Origin: Heliopora coerulea | Taxonomy: Eukaryota > Cnidaria > Anthozoa > Scleralcyonacea > Helioporidae | Assembly: GCA_030142905.1 (NCBI GenBank) | Contig: JASJOG010000008.1 | Location: 1,116,001 to 1,180,000, forward strand | DNA length: 64,000 nucleotides | Direction: 5' to 3' | In this document: in pieces, positions 1 through 35,800 of the stretch | Layout of the letters: each line of letters opens with the position of its first letter | Numbering within the stretch: the stretch's first letter is position 1 | Made by a program: the position numbers and the translations under genes | The notes under the pieces: model-generated | What the model saw: the letters and a program-made list of their open reading frames with translations, nothing else | What the model was told of the DNA's origin: nothing | Databases searched by the model: none

Positions 1-783
1 AAACTTGAAAGCGAGAAAGATCATTGAATGCCACTTGTACATCAGTATACTCGCTTGTATACCTAGAACTTCTTAATGTTTCGTGGGAAAAGACTCGGGA
101 AGTTCAGTTTAGCGGAGGGAACGAAGTTCCATCTTGCAAATAATAAACGTGAGAGGACGCTGCTTACCTACCGTCTCCCTTCACAATTATTTCATTGAGT
201 TTTCTTTTCCCAGCTTCTTCCAGATGCATTCAGCTTAGATGCTCTCAGCTTTGGTCGATGTTGTTAATGAAAATTCGAGCTTAGTTTTATCTGAAGTAAA
301 AGATCTAAAATAAAATACATTATATATACAAACACAAACGGCCATTGTAATTAGATATTTATTGTCTTATTGCCACTACAGTTATCCAAACCAAAGCCAC
401 GCCGTTTTACTCTTGCTGTAATTGGCCACGTCCACTTAACTTTTATTAAGGGGTAAAGTTTAGGCCTCCAGAGCAATGACGCGCCATGAGGAGTAGTTAG
501 AAAGGGTCATCATGTCGAGTTATATCGGAAAATGATTCGTCGTGAGGGATATTAGAGGCTGTTCGGCTCTTAGTTGACGCCGCGATCTCGAATTGGACTT
601 GTTAAAAAACTTAAAACTTGTGACATTCAGTGAATCTTAGGTGAGAGTTAGGGTTCATAAGGAAAAGTGCTGGATCAAGATTAGGGGTAGACTAGGGTAC
701 ATTATAGGTGCTATAGCATTAGGATTGGGTGTTTGGTTCAGGTTTAGCTTTACTTTTCATAATGTTGGTAAATCACGAAATAA
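1..783. other. intergenic, nothing firmly assigned
   Basis: No convincing long coding region is visible. On the minus strand a short open stretch at about 163-225 ends at a good donor (AG/gtaagc at about 163) and could be an exon of a gene lying to the left, but it matches no family I can name. The rest is unremarkable A+T-rich sequence up to the foldback element that begins near 784. Confidence 0.4.
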
Positions 784-2034
784 CTACATTACACTTTTTG
801 CTATTCATTACCAGAAAACATATTATCATTAACACCGGTCTAGAACTCATTAACGCAAAAATACGTTCATTTTTTTTGAATCGACACTCGTTTTTGCTTT
901 TGGCACGTTCATTTAAACGTTTTGCATGAAAAGTAACATTCATTAGCATAGATACGAAACCATTTGCATGGCGGCTCATGTTAGCAATAGTCTCTTTCCC
1001 TATAAGTCTTGAAGGACTGAATGGGTGTTCACACCCATGTCCATTTGGACATAGATGTTCATATCCAAACTGAACACCCATGTCCATTTGATAGTTGTCC
1101 AGTCTGTTGCAAGGTCGATTTAAGGGTATATGAGTCGTGACATGCGTATTTCAAACTGTTAACGAACTTTAGTTCACAGCACTTTGCTAACACACATCAA
1201 CTTTCGCATCTTTGAAAAAAAAATTGTTTTGCAATCATAACTATATACAGGTCATTACAGGTTATGTAACGAAACGTTAGTGATTAAAAATTATTTTGAT
1301 TATCAACTGGTTCGTTTTTTGTTGGTTCAACAATGCCTCTACTAAGAATAATATGCTGGGCAATAATATTCATGACATGGCTACGATTCCCGCCTGGTGT
1401 TTCAATCGTCTCGACTTCGCGATCTAAGCTTACAGTGATGAAAGCTTTGATCACGAAATAGTTTTTGTCTAAGACGTCAAAGTTGATGTGTGTTAGCAAA
1501 GTACTGTGAACTAAATTTCGTTAACAGTTTGAAACATACATGTCAGGATTTCATATAACCTTAAATCGACTCTGCAACAGACTGGACAACTGTCTTGCGT
1601 AATTGAAATTTTATTTCCACTGCTGTATAGTGAGTCGAAAGGTGTTAATGATCCTATGCTGGCTCTATGGAATGACCTTTCAAGCAAATGGTTGCGTATC
1701 TATGGTAATAAATGTTATTTTTCATGCAAAAATTTTAAATGAGCACGACTAAAGCGTAAATAGCCCTTATTCATAAATGGCGTCTTATTTGATATTCTTT
1801 TGTATACATTTCAATTAGCCCTTATAACCTCGTGTGAGAGCAAAAATTCTTTAAACAACGGGGCTATAAGGGCTAATTGATATGCTCATAAAAGAATACT
1901 AGATAAGGAGCCATTTCTGAATAACGTCTATTAGTGTCGATTCAATAAGATGAATGTATTTTTGCGTTATTGAGTTCGAGATTGGCGTTAATGAAAGTAT
2001 ATTTACTGGTAATGAACAGCAAAGGTGTAATAGC
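784..2034. mobile_element. foldback (long inverted repeat) element
   Basis: The left arm (about 784-1206) reads as the diverged reverse complement of the right arm (about 1477-2034), with a short unpaired centre. Outer ends pair (ctacattacac at 784-795 with gtgtaatagcc near 2024-2034). Middle blocks pair around 905-965 with 1690-1745, and the best conserved block is about 118 bp (1088-1206 with 1477-1595). The right arm is longer because a separate small inverted-repeat element sits in it at about 1768-1925. No transposase reading frame is present, so it is a non-autonomous element. No clear target-site duplication was identified. Confidence 0.8.
1768..1925. mobile_element. nested palindromic MITE inside the foldback arm
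   Basis: Terminal inverted repeats of about 55 bp: left begins ttattcataaatggcgtctt and the right end reads the reverse of ttattcagaaatggctcctt. Both converge on a tataagggctaattga core (reverse at 1815-1830, forward at 1863-1878). It interrupts homology between the two arms of the surrounding foldback element, so it inserted later. Confidence 0.75.
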
Positions 2035-4556
2035 CTAAAAATTCCGACTCGTCCCACTGCCTCCCTCCGTTCTCCTAAGGGGCGCGCGGTAAAGAGGCTG
2101 TTGGGAGGTCACCAAATTAACTATGCACAGTCCTATAGTTTTTCGCATCCTATGAGCGCGTTTACATCATAAATTAGGGTACCATTCATGCATAAACCCA
2201 TGGAGATAATGCCCACTGCTTAGGAACTTTCGATGAGCATACATTGATTTTTCTTTTCAAACTGCACTCAGATCAATTCAGGCATTAACGGACGAGTACT
2301 TTACTCTGTAGCAACTGCTAGAGCAATTGGCTTGAATCATGAGGATGTAGGTACAGATACCATTCTGTCAGTATAATTACTCGGGTACTTGATAGACTTC
2401 GTGATTCGTTTTTCTCAGTGCCTTTTTGAGAAATTTCAGTGAGGCCCAAAAGAAAAAAAAAATAGTGAAATATAGGAAACCAACGTTGAAGCCTATAGAA
2501 GTGAGTCCACCCAAGTGCCTGAGGCAAAGTTTGGGAAAAGTGAAAAATTTTGGTTTTCAGGTTCTCTGAAATGGATCCTGATGTATTTTCAGGTTAAAAA
2601 CTGCAGAAAAAAACTCAATAAAAACACCATGAGACAAATCTCTTTTTTTGTAAGTATTTGTTCTTTCTGAAAAATGATACAATAACTGGACTTGAGTCAT
2701 ATGAAGCAGTTGGCACACCAATCCAAGCTATGATCAATTGATCACTTATTGAACTACATCAAATTCCCTCTTTTTTCCCCCCCCCTTTAACTTGCAAGTA
2801 TGGAAAAAGGAAACGGTAAATTTTTTCGGCAACAAAAATGTGGTGACTTGGGGACAAATCCGATGACTGTAGAGGGGGAATTTGTCCCCCCCCCCAAACA
2901 GCCCTGATTTGTCTGACTGCGAATTTGTAATCTGTGCTGTACAATGGAGGAGGGGCAGAAATGCATCCCTTCAAGATGCAATTATCCTAGGTTCGTATGT
3001 TCTGACTATTGCAATGTCTGAAAAAAATCACCTTTTGAACATTTTTCTACTATTACGCTGAAACTAGTCTTATCAATTGTGCCTCAAATCTTTTTAATGT
3101 GAAAATTACACTGAATGACATGCACTAGCACACCAACTAACGGTTGTTATGCAGTGACCAATATTTGTAGCACGCAGCTGCCCTAAGGACGTTCGAGAAC
3201 TGTATTTATTTCTAATATTAACATGAAATGCATAGGAAACCAAGTTAAGTACCATTAACGGGTCTTGCAAAGTACCCTGTCCAATGACTGCCTATGCCGT
3301 TTGTTGCTCAGCTCAAAGAATGAATTGCAACATTTCTTTTTGCGTCATCTTTTGATGTGTGTCCACAGTACCGCCGAGCAGGGGGTGGTGGGATGAAATT
3401 GACCCAGGACCCGGAAGAAATAAGGGGGCACGGAATAAATCAAGGGGCGTTGTTGGTCGGAAAGTACTATTTTGAATTCAGATATTTTATCACTAGAATA
3501 AAGAATTATTGCTTACGTGCTATCAGTGGTTGTTAGCGAAATAAGACTATCAACATTTTTACATTTCGATTTGGCAACTTCCGTGTTCCAAACACGAAAA
3601 GATAAATGATTTTATATTCCATGACGTTAAAGGATCAATATCAAAGTGCATGGCTTCATTTAAAGTAACACTTTAGAGTATAGACAGTATGGATTCATCA
3701 TTCATGGTATACTGAATTAACAAGGAATAAAGGAACGTTGGCAAACTTGCTATAAAGTTTTGAGCTTGGTATTACCTGTATTTATTAATTCAAATTTAGA
3801 AATGCTTTACTGTTTTGTTCATTTCTGAAATTCATAAAGTGAGGCATTTGTTGAGTACCGAGAATTCGTTGGGCAACTTAAACGTCTCGTGAAAGATAGA
3901 TAAAATCAAAGAATACGAAGCTTCGTTGCGCATAATAGTGAGGTTAGTCAAATTAACTTTCGTAAGGAAGGGTCTACCAACTTCTCTACCTCTCCTCCCT
4001 GGGCCCATAGCAGCTCTGGGCGGCATTGCGTGCCCACGAAAAATCCAGTGGCTCATGAGTCAAGCGGTCTTTTCAACTGTGGTTTGAACATAATGATGAC
4101 CAGTGAACTGTATATAAACATGAAATATTGCTAGCGTTAAAAAAATTGAAGGTTGAAGAATGAAGAATTAAAGGAAAAGTTCAACTTAAAAAAGTTGTCA
4201 AAGGGTATGGATACATGTAGATTTGTTTGAGTGAACGAAAGGCGTTGCTCCTAGAGTTCCATTTCTGTAATGAATTGTACTGAAAGTTTTTAGTCCTTTA
4301 CTACAACTTTTTCGATTAATAACAGCATTGGGTTTTGTGGCTGAACCCGTCATCACTATTTATAGTATTTATCGGGGGTGTGGAGGTACTATCCCAACAT
4401 CCTTGCGGGCTTGAGCTATAGAGGAAGTGAATGGAGGTGTATGTTCTTGTTAGACATTGCTGAGAAGTTTTGGCGAGTCTGATCAATTTAGCTTCGTAGT
4501 CAAACTTCGAGGATCCTTTTGCCGAAGTTGAAGACGTTGGGAGTAACTTATCGAAA
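2035..4556. other. intergenic region upstream of the PAK-like kinase
   Basis: No supported exon. It contains homopolymer runs (poly-C near 2778-2786 and 2886-2895) and A+T-rich sequence. It should hold the promoter and any 5' untranslated exons of the kinase gene, but I see no TATA box or initiator worth calling. Confidence 0.4.
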
Positions 4557-29179
<24,623 letters not shown>

Positions 29180-30340
29180 CCTGGTCATTCTAAGCAAGCG
29201 AATAAAATAACCAGAAATTATACATCTATTTCACTGGCAAAAGAGGACACGAAACAATAATATTGACTTCTGAGAATGATGAATAATTTACTTGTAGATT
29301 TAGGAGAGTCTGCGATCTGTCCATGGAATATCACGTATATTTCATAACTTAACGTACGAGAAGAATTTAAACGACACCAACCGACAATCCTGGGAAAAAA
29401 ATAACATCGAAATTATTGGAATAATTATTTACGCGTATTTTCTTGAGATTGGCCTAGTTTATTGTTGTCCGGAATTAAATATAATTGAAATTATACTTCT
29501 TCTTTTAACAATAATTTCATAGTTCTTATAAATGTTTAATAGTTTATTCATTTTACAGTTTTTGCGTAGGATTTGTAAATACTATTGATTCTTGTACCAA
29601 AGTACAGTTTACATTTTTATTTCTATTTGGAGAGTTGTAAAACTAAAAGAAACGGTTCAACTGTCTTGTACGTGAACTTGTAATGAACTTTATGAAGAAA
29701 TCAGTGATCGTTGTATCCTATTCTTATAAACTCACTGAAGCCGGAGAACCCGCCGTCGTAAAATCATTGTGGACTAACCTTTTGTTAACCAGTAGAAAAC
29801 TGTCTACCGGATTACTTTTTCATTGTACTAAACGACCACTGGTGCCGTTCTTCTAAAGACTCCTATGCAATGGCGGTACGGTAAACAAGGCCAGTATTGT
29901 GCCCCCTCTTCCCCCCAAAGGGTAGCATCTGCTGAAAGATTTTTGGTCCAGCATCTAGGCGTGAAAATTGAGCGATATTATACATCTTTGGTCACAAATC
30001 CTCGAAGTTGTTTTTAGTGGATGTAAGGCCGCGAACCTCCATTTCTACGATTTCGCACCAGCTGTTCGTATTTTTTCTTAGTTTTAGCGCAGCACCCGCT
30101 GGATCAAAAAATTGGTAAGTATTGGTTGGCCTTGAAGCGTCTGCGGGCCGCAGAAAATTGGTTTACGGACTGCAGCTTGCCCTATTGACAAGTAGACATT
30201 CAGAATAAACCAGATGACCGACGACAATGCAGTAGCTTGCTTTTTCGCATTTGTGGCGTTGTGAGAGTCGCAGATGCCAATTTCCACTGTCAATGTGGAA
30301 GAGAGGTACTATATGTAGAAGTCCGTCGATTTTCAGGTGC
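29180..30340 (+). other. PAK 3' untranslated region and convergent intergenic DNA
   Basis: No coding region supported. A canonical polyadenylation hexamer AATAAA lies at 29201-29206, very close to the stop; further A+T-rich sequence to about 29700 could hold a longer 3' UTR. From about 29750 onward the sequence is unassigned. Confidence 0.45.
29201..29206 (+). promoter_or_regulatory. candidate polyadenylation signal of PAK
   Basis: AATAAA 22 bases after the stop codon. A 3' UTR this short would be unusual, so it may not be the main site. Confidence 0.3.
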
Positions 30341-30362
30341 GAAATATGGTCTAACAATATCT

Positions 30363-30420
30363 CAGCCAGCTGAAAGGTGCAGCTGAACGAAACTATTACC
30401 GAGTACTTTCACCGCGGCTA
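30363..30420 (+). pseudogene. fragment of integrase-type transposase (N-terminal part)
   Basis: The plus strand reads QLNETITEYFHRGYSYIA, resembling the N-terminal helix (LNE-x-I-x-x-YFHRGYSY) of a transposase/integrase family common in cnidarian genomes. The downstream frame to 30604 carries no matching motif. It lies in opposite orientation to the larger fragment at 30891-31257. Confidence 0.5.
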
Positions 30421-30890
30421 CTCATACATTGCCCCATCACCGATTATTATAATGGCCAGGGATAGTCATACACTTGTATACTTTGAAAGGAAATCTAAAA
30501 GAGTTGGGCTTTGTCGAGAACTGCTGACAAAGAAGCATTGCAAAGCTAGAAAAGATCAACGGAGAAAAGCAGGCCGGGTGCTGGACAGTTGGCTGGATGC
30601 ATAACCCTAGCAACATCAAGTTTATTCTCCGAAATTCAGTTTTAGACTTCCGAAAAGAATTGATCTAGAAAGAGATAAATTCAGTAGCGTTTGTAGCCTT
30701 GCCCGGATAGCGCATCCTGTTAAATCCTCGCAACAGAATTATTAAACACTATTAACATGAATTTTATCTGCCGAGTTGTGAGCTATCCATTTAATAAAGC
30801 TAGTCGATGAATAAAATTGTACGTTTCGTTTGTTTAGAGCATGGATAGCGCTGTTCACTCACTAGGACTTCATATCCGCTGGATAAACTT

Positions 30891-31257
30891 TTATCCGAGG
30901 TAGTAACAACCGCCCCTGAACTGGTCAAACACCGTGGTTTCCTTACCGTCTATGCGCCAACCTAAGTTTGATTCCCAAGATGAAAACCTTTTCCAAGTCA
31001 AGCGTCGAGATATCCTTTCCACTACTCCACCTGTCTTGTTCACAACCTTGGCAACTGAATTTCGGAGAAAATGAACTTGGTGTCGCAAGCGTAGGGCATG
31101 GCAACCATAAATTTCGATAACCAGGAAAGTGTTCAGCACCATGGATTTCCTTATTGATTAACCTATGCAATGCTTCTTCATTACTAAACCTCGATAAATC
31201 GAGATCTTTCAGTTTTCTTTTTAAAGTTTGCACGTGCATCCATATCCCTAGCTTTTT
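30891..31257 (-). pseudogene. broken integrase-core (DDE) transposase fragment
   Basis: Minus-strand reading gives QTLKRKLKDLDLSRFSNEEA, then EIHG-x-x-H-x-x-GYRNLW. After a frameshift near 31090 come ALRLRHQVHFLRNSVAKVV and NLGWRIDGKE. This is the order of a helix-turn-helix region and the start of an integrase core (the W-x-x-DG aspartate) in a transposase family widespread in cnidarians (IS3EU-like by recollection). The remaining catalytic part is missing, so it is inactive. Confidence 0.65.
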
Positions 31258-31910
31258 AACCCTTTATTCGGCAGATTTCCAGGGGTTTTACTGTCGATGA
31301 GTAGAATCGTCAGTCATTAGCCAGGGTAAAACTAATGTTTTTTACAATCAAAAATAGTCATATTGGAAATGTTTGAACTCCCTCCCAGTAAGAAGTACAA
31401 AGAAGTACTACGTAGGTGACATTTTGAAAGTGCGCAAAACAGTACCATCTTATGCAGAATTTGAACGCTCTTTTTTTTCGCATTTCATTCAAATATGATT
31501 TCGAATCAGAAAGAAAGAGAAAACAACTCGGGTTCATATGCTGGGAAGGTGTTCAATGTAAACAGCGAACAGATTAAAAATTGTTCTTCACATGGAATGG
31601 GAATGATCTAAAATGCACTGTACCCTTTTCGCTCATTTTGTAAGTAAAGAATGCTGGAAAAATAAATACGTGCTACTGGACTAATTATCAACAATACTTT
31701 TGTTCTCTGGAAAATGATGACGTTCAAACAGTAAGTGGGTTGTTTAGCTTTATTTTCCCATTATTTCAGCTATGATATAAGGTCTACATATTCCATTCAT
31801 ATAGGCTCTATTTTAACTTGATAAACTGTGTTAGAGTTCTGTGGCACAAGAAAGAACACAAGCCCATTACGGCCTCAATTCAAGCAGGAAATGCGTCACA
31901 CTCCATGTAC

Positions 31911-32315
31911 TGTACTTTCCGAATAAACGCCCTATGGGCGTTCGTTAAATTTTCGCACTCGAAAGGCATTTATTTGAGTACAGGCGTTCATTCTCCAAAA
32001 ACAGGAAAGTTCTAACAAAGATAGTTGAACTATTACTTTTATTAACAAAACTTAAGACATTACCGTGTACTCCACAGCGTCTTTCTTATATATAACGAGT
32101 TTTACAACAACATACAATATCACGATCGCACAGTTCATATGCTTAGTTCGAACCTAGTCCTCATCCATGAGTTCATCTTTAAACAGCTTTTATTTGTACT
32201 TCTCTGGGTCGTTTATTCAAGAAGAACTGTTTATTCGTAAGGGGCGTTTATTAAATATTTAGAAGCTTAAGGAAGCGTCTATATCAGTAGAAACGTTTAT
32301 TCGGAAAAATACGGC
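31911..32315. mobile_element. MITE with ttccgaataaacg termini
   Basis: The left end ttccgaataaacg (31917-31929) is mirrored by cgtttattcggaa at 32294-32306, with further matching outside. Internal sequence repeats the cgttcatt/cgtttatt theme (31967, 32210, 32230), giving a subterminal-repeat MITE of about 400 bp between the PAK and acyltransferase 3' ends. No reading frame. Confidence 0.7.
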
Positions 32316-32697
32316 ACTCCACGTAAATATCGCAGTGATATTCGAGGTACTATCACGTAAACTAGCAAATTGATCTAATTCACGAGTATTCTACCCGTTA
32401 CCTTATTGCCTGACTACGTCCTGAATGGACGAGTTGAAAGCTTGAGAATTACAAATACACTAATGGACATGAAAGTATCACAAATAAATAAGTGCGACAT
32501 TATTTCCATAACTAACATATGATCACCACTTTCATTATAATTTTATACCACTAGATCAAGACTTCCAACAAGCTCTTCAACTACAGCGATCAATAAAAAA
32601 ATCGCACAAAAAGTTCTGGTTAGAACGCTATTACTTAAAGCTTTTAAACAAAATTAAACAAATTTCGTTAGGTGCCGGATGTTTCCAGCAGGAAAGG

Positions 32698-32852
32698 TTA
32701 AACGAATGTCATTTTAGTTTCGCTGGGTACACCATACTTTTCCTTGTTATCTTCAAAGAGTTGGTTCAATGCCTTCATGTAGGTATCATGAAGTTCGAGG
32801 ATTTGTTCACTGGTTGGTTCACTAATCTTTGCTACATCAATTGGTGCACCAA
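32698..32852 (-). CDS. DGAT2-like exon 4 (C-terminus)
   Basis: Residues 287-337. VGAPIDVAKISEPTSEQILE and following match the VVGEPI...LYHTMYMEAL end of the family; stop TAA at 32700-32698. Enters phase 1 after a ttatag acceptor. Confidence 0.94.
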
Positions 32853-35800
32853 CTATAATGCAATCACAAGACAAAAATTATATTTAAACTTTATAACAGA
32901 GTTTATAAAGGCCGATTCCGGTCAAACAGCCTTGACGTCGCATTTTTCCAAACATCTCCCTTTGGTCTTAAAGACGACGTCCATTTACCAACTTTTGGCT
33001 GAGCGGGTGCTGCGCTCAAGGCTATACACGATCACAGATGACATATCCTTCAACACCTTTCGTAGCAAATTGTCGGAATTGTTCGTAGTTGCAGTATACT
33101 CGGTCATGAGTTCCAGTGCTGCTCCCGCTCGACCATATATCGAGAGAGAGGTTAGCTTTCACAAAGGGCTTTCGTTCCACTCTTCGCGTTTGAAATTTTA
33201 CTACTACAATTTTCTCGTGGATGTGATCGTGGACGTGATAATATTAATCTTACTAAGGTCAGTTCATTCACCGGTGTTACCTTGAATCTGATAGGCTGAT
33301 CCCATAGCCAGGCAACGGCCTTTGTAACTCATTTCAGAGCACTGGACTATATTTCCAGAACGGTGGAATTTAATTCTTATTGAAAGACCATGGTGTGGCA
33401 TTTTTGCTAGGTACTCTCGGTTGGGTCGTGACAGCTTTCCCCTTGAAAAGTTGTAATTTTCATAGCGCGTCAGAGGTATAAAAACCAGACCGTATTTCGT
33501 TCGAGATTTCGGCCACAGGCACCACATTAACGATTTTGGAATCTACTGCTTTCAGCAGGTTTTACCAGTTCTGAGAATTCACATGCCTAAAAATAGGGCC
33601 ACCCGAACTTTTCTCAGAGAATTATATTCAAACCTTATTACGTCGAAATCGCGGCTAAAATGAAGAGTTAGAAGAATGCAAATGTCATTTAACGAGGACT
33701 AGATATTATTCGTAATGAATAGCGATCCTCGTAGTTTGTTTTAAATTGACGTTTACAGAAGGTCTTTATAACCCCTCCAACCAAATAAATGTCAAATTCA
33801 AAACCTTGTTAGGAGCCTCAAGGAACCATGCAATGATAAGACACACACGCACTTTTATTTTGATAGGGTGGGTTATAAAAGATCCTATCGGCTTGGTTGA
33901 AATGCCCCAACGAGTGGATTTCATAAAAGTAATCCAATAAGCTACTTGCACCAAGTCGCAACGCCACCTGACAAACATCCTGAAACAATAGGCATAGAAT
34001 GACAGAGCCTTAGTAAAGTGGAAGCTCGACTTGGCTTCGTCAAATGGGTTATATTGTAGTCGGTCAAAAGACCAGAAAGAAAATTTAGAACTTTATTTAC
34101 TAAAAACCCCGCATAGTATGTGTTTTCTAAAGTTATATTTCTGATATCAGCTATTTTAAAAGGATTGAGGTCACGTTGCTCGTTAATGCAAATATGCAGT
34201 AGTCGTGATTCTTTTGTACAAATATGCCAGTGCTTTAGTGTCTCATACGTTGAAGACAGAACATGGAGGTTAAGTCAGCGTTATTACATGAATGAGGAGA
34301 TTGCTAATCTTACCAATGGTGTTGATAGGTTTTCTGTGTGGAAGTACTCCAAAGCTGTACTGAAATATTCCTCGGCCATAAAAAAGAACAGGGGCAAAGG
34401 CGAGTATCTTCTGAATTTTGCATTGAATTGCTCTGAGTCGAGACCCTCGAGGATTACTGACCTGTCTAAAAATGTCATTTTCACCAAAAGAGAAAACTGG
34501 AACAAGTGGAGACCTACAAAATTAAATACATAAATACTGATTGCGCGACTTTGTCTCATTTTAAGCTATGACTGTTGCCAGTACTTCGAACTAAAGTTAT
34601 CAAACCGTTAGAGGCCGCTATCCTGGGAACATCACGTGAATATCTATGAATCAGTAAATGGAGTTGCATGTTCTGGTGTTTTTCTCTACATGCGTACGGG
34701 AGTCGATTAAAAACGTCACTTTCACATAAATATATGAAGTGAAGTCAGAGAGTATCTTGATGTCAGTGCAGAGTCGAGTCATCACTCATGACTAATAGCG
34801 AAGGCATAATCAAAATCATTTCTTCGTTCTATCTCGAGTTGTGACTCCGACTCGTCGCCTCATAGACTAGTTCACGGATCCATTACCTGCACTCTTCATA
34901 TGTGGGGGAACTGCAGTCAAAAAATATATTTCTTTTAAATAAATGGCCATCGAGAATATTTATGAATGCGTAAGGTTTTACAAGATCTGCTCTTGTACTG
35001 CAAAGTAACGTTGTAATTCTCGCATTATCAACATTACAGTAAAGGCCCGCGGGATTTCATTTACATGAAATTTTGTTTGAGTGTAGTGCCGCCCCTTAAG
35101 AACTGCAGGGTTATGAATGTTACTCCGAGCAAGACTGTTTTTTCATTTGATGACTACGACTCCTTTGATGTTGATCAGAGTTTACCAAAATTACCAATTT
35201 TCCCCTGTCGGGGAAAATTGAACAATTCGTCGGGGAACGACATATGTCGGGGATACTTTATATATTTGTGTTCTCAAGCTGGTAAAAGGAAAAACGAATT
35301 ATCTGCCTTAAATGTGAATAATAAAAGCGGACAAGAATTTTTACGAGAAAATCGGGGGGAATAACGTGAGAATGAACGAAAAAGCAAACTGACACCGATG
35401 TGCCTGAGCAAGCTGGCCTAAAGCCATAATTATCGGTATCACCTTTATTGTTTTGTGGCTTTGCAAATTTAGAATACTGCAGACTATTCAAACGCGACTT
35501 CAGACTTCACTTTGTGTCTACGTTACTGCTATAACTGGTACGTTCAAAACTCTAAAGTTTAATTCCGTGTAAGAAAGGACGAACGGAAACGACGGTTATC
35601 AACAAAAAAAATTGTTCATTTACAAAGACAAATTGTTCATTTATCCATGCATATGCATTCATTTCCAAAGAAAATAATGCATTTTCCTGCACATAAACCA
35701 TATCCCCCTGTCGGGGACCTTAGCCCCTACGTCGGGGAATTCCTGGCGCCACCCCTGACTTATTTTTTACCTGAGTTTACTGTCCCTCGCCCAATATAGC

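Noticed and set aside
32761..33285. 174-codon open frame on the plus strand
   Set aside because: It overlaps the last acyltransferase exon in antisense, has no family motif, and its continuation is arbitrary intergenic sequence.
33746..33978. Open frames on both strands in acyltransferase intron 3
   Set aside because: Tested as a missing acyltransferase exon, but exons 3 and 4 join in phase without it and the sequence does not match the family.
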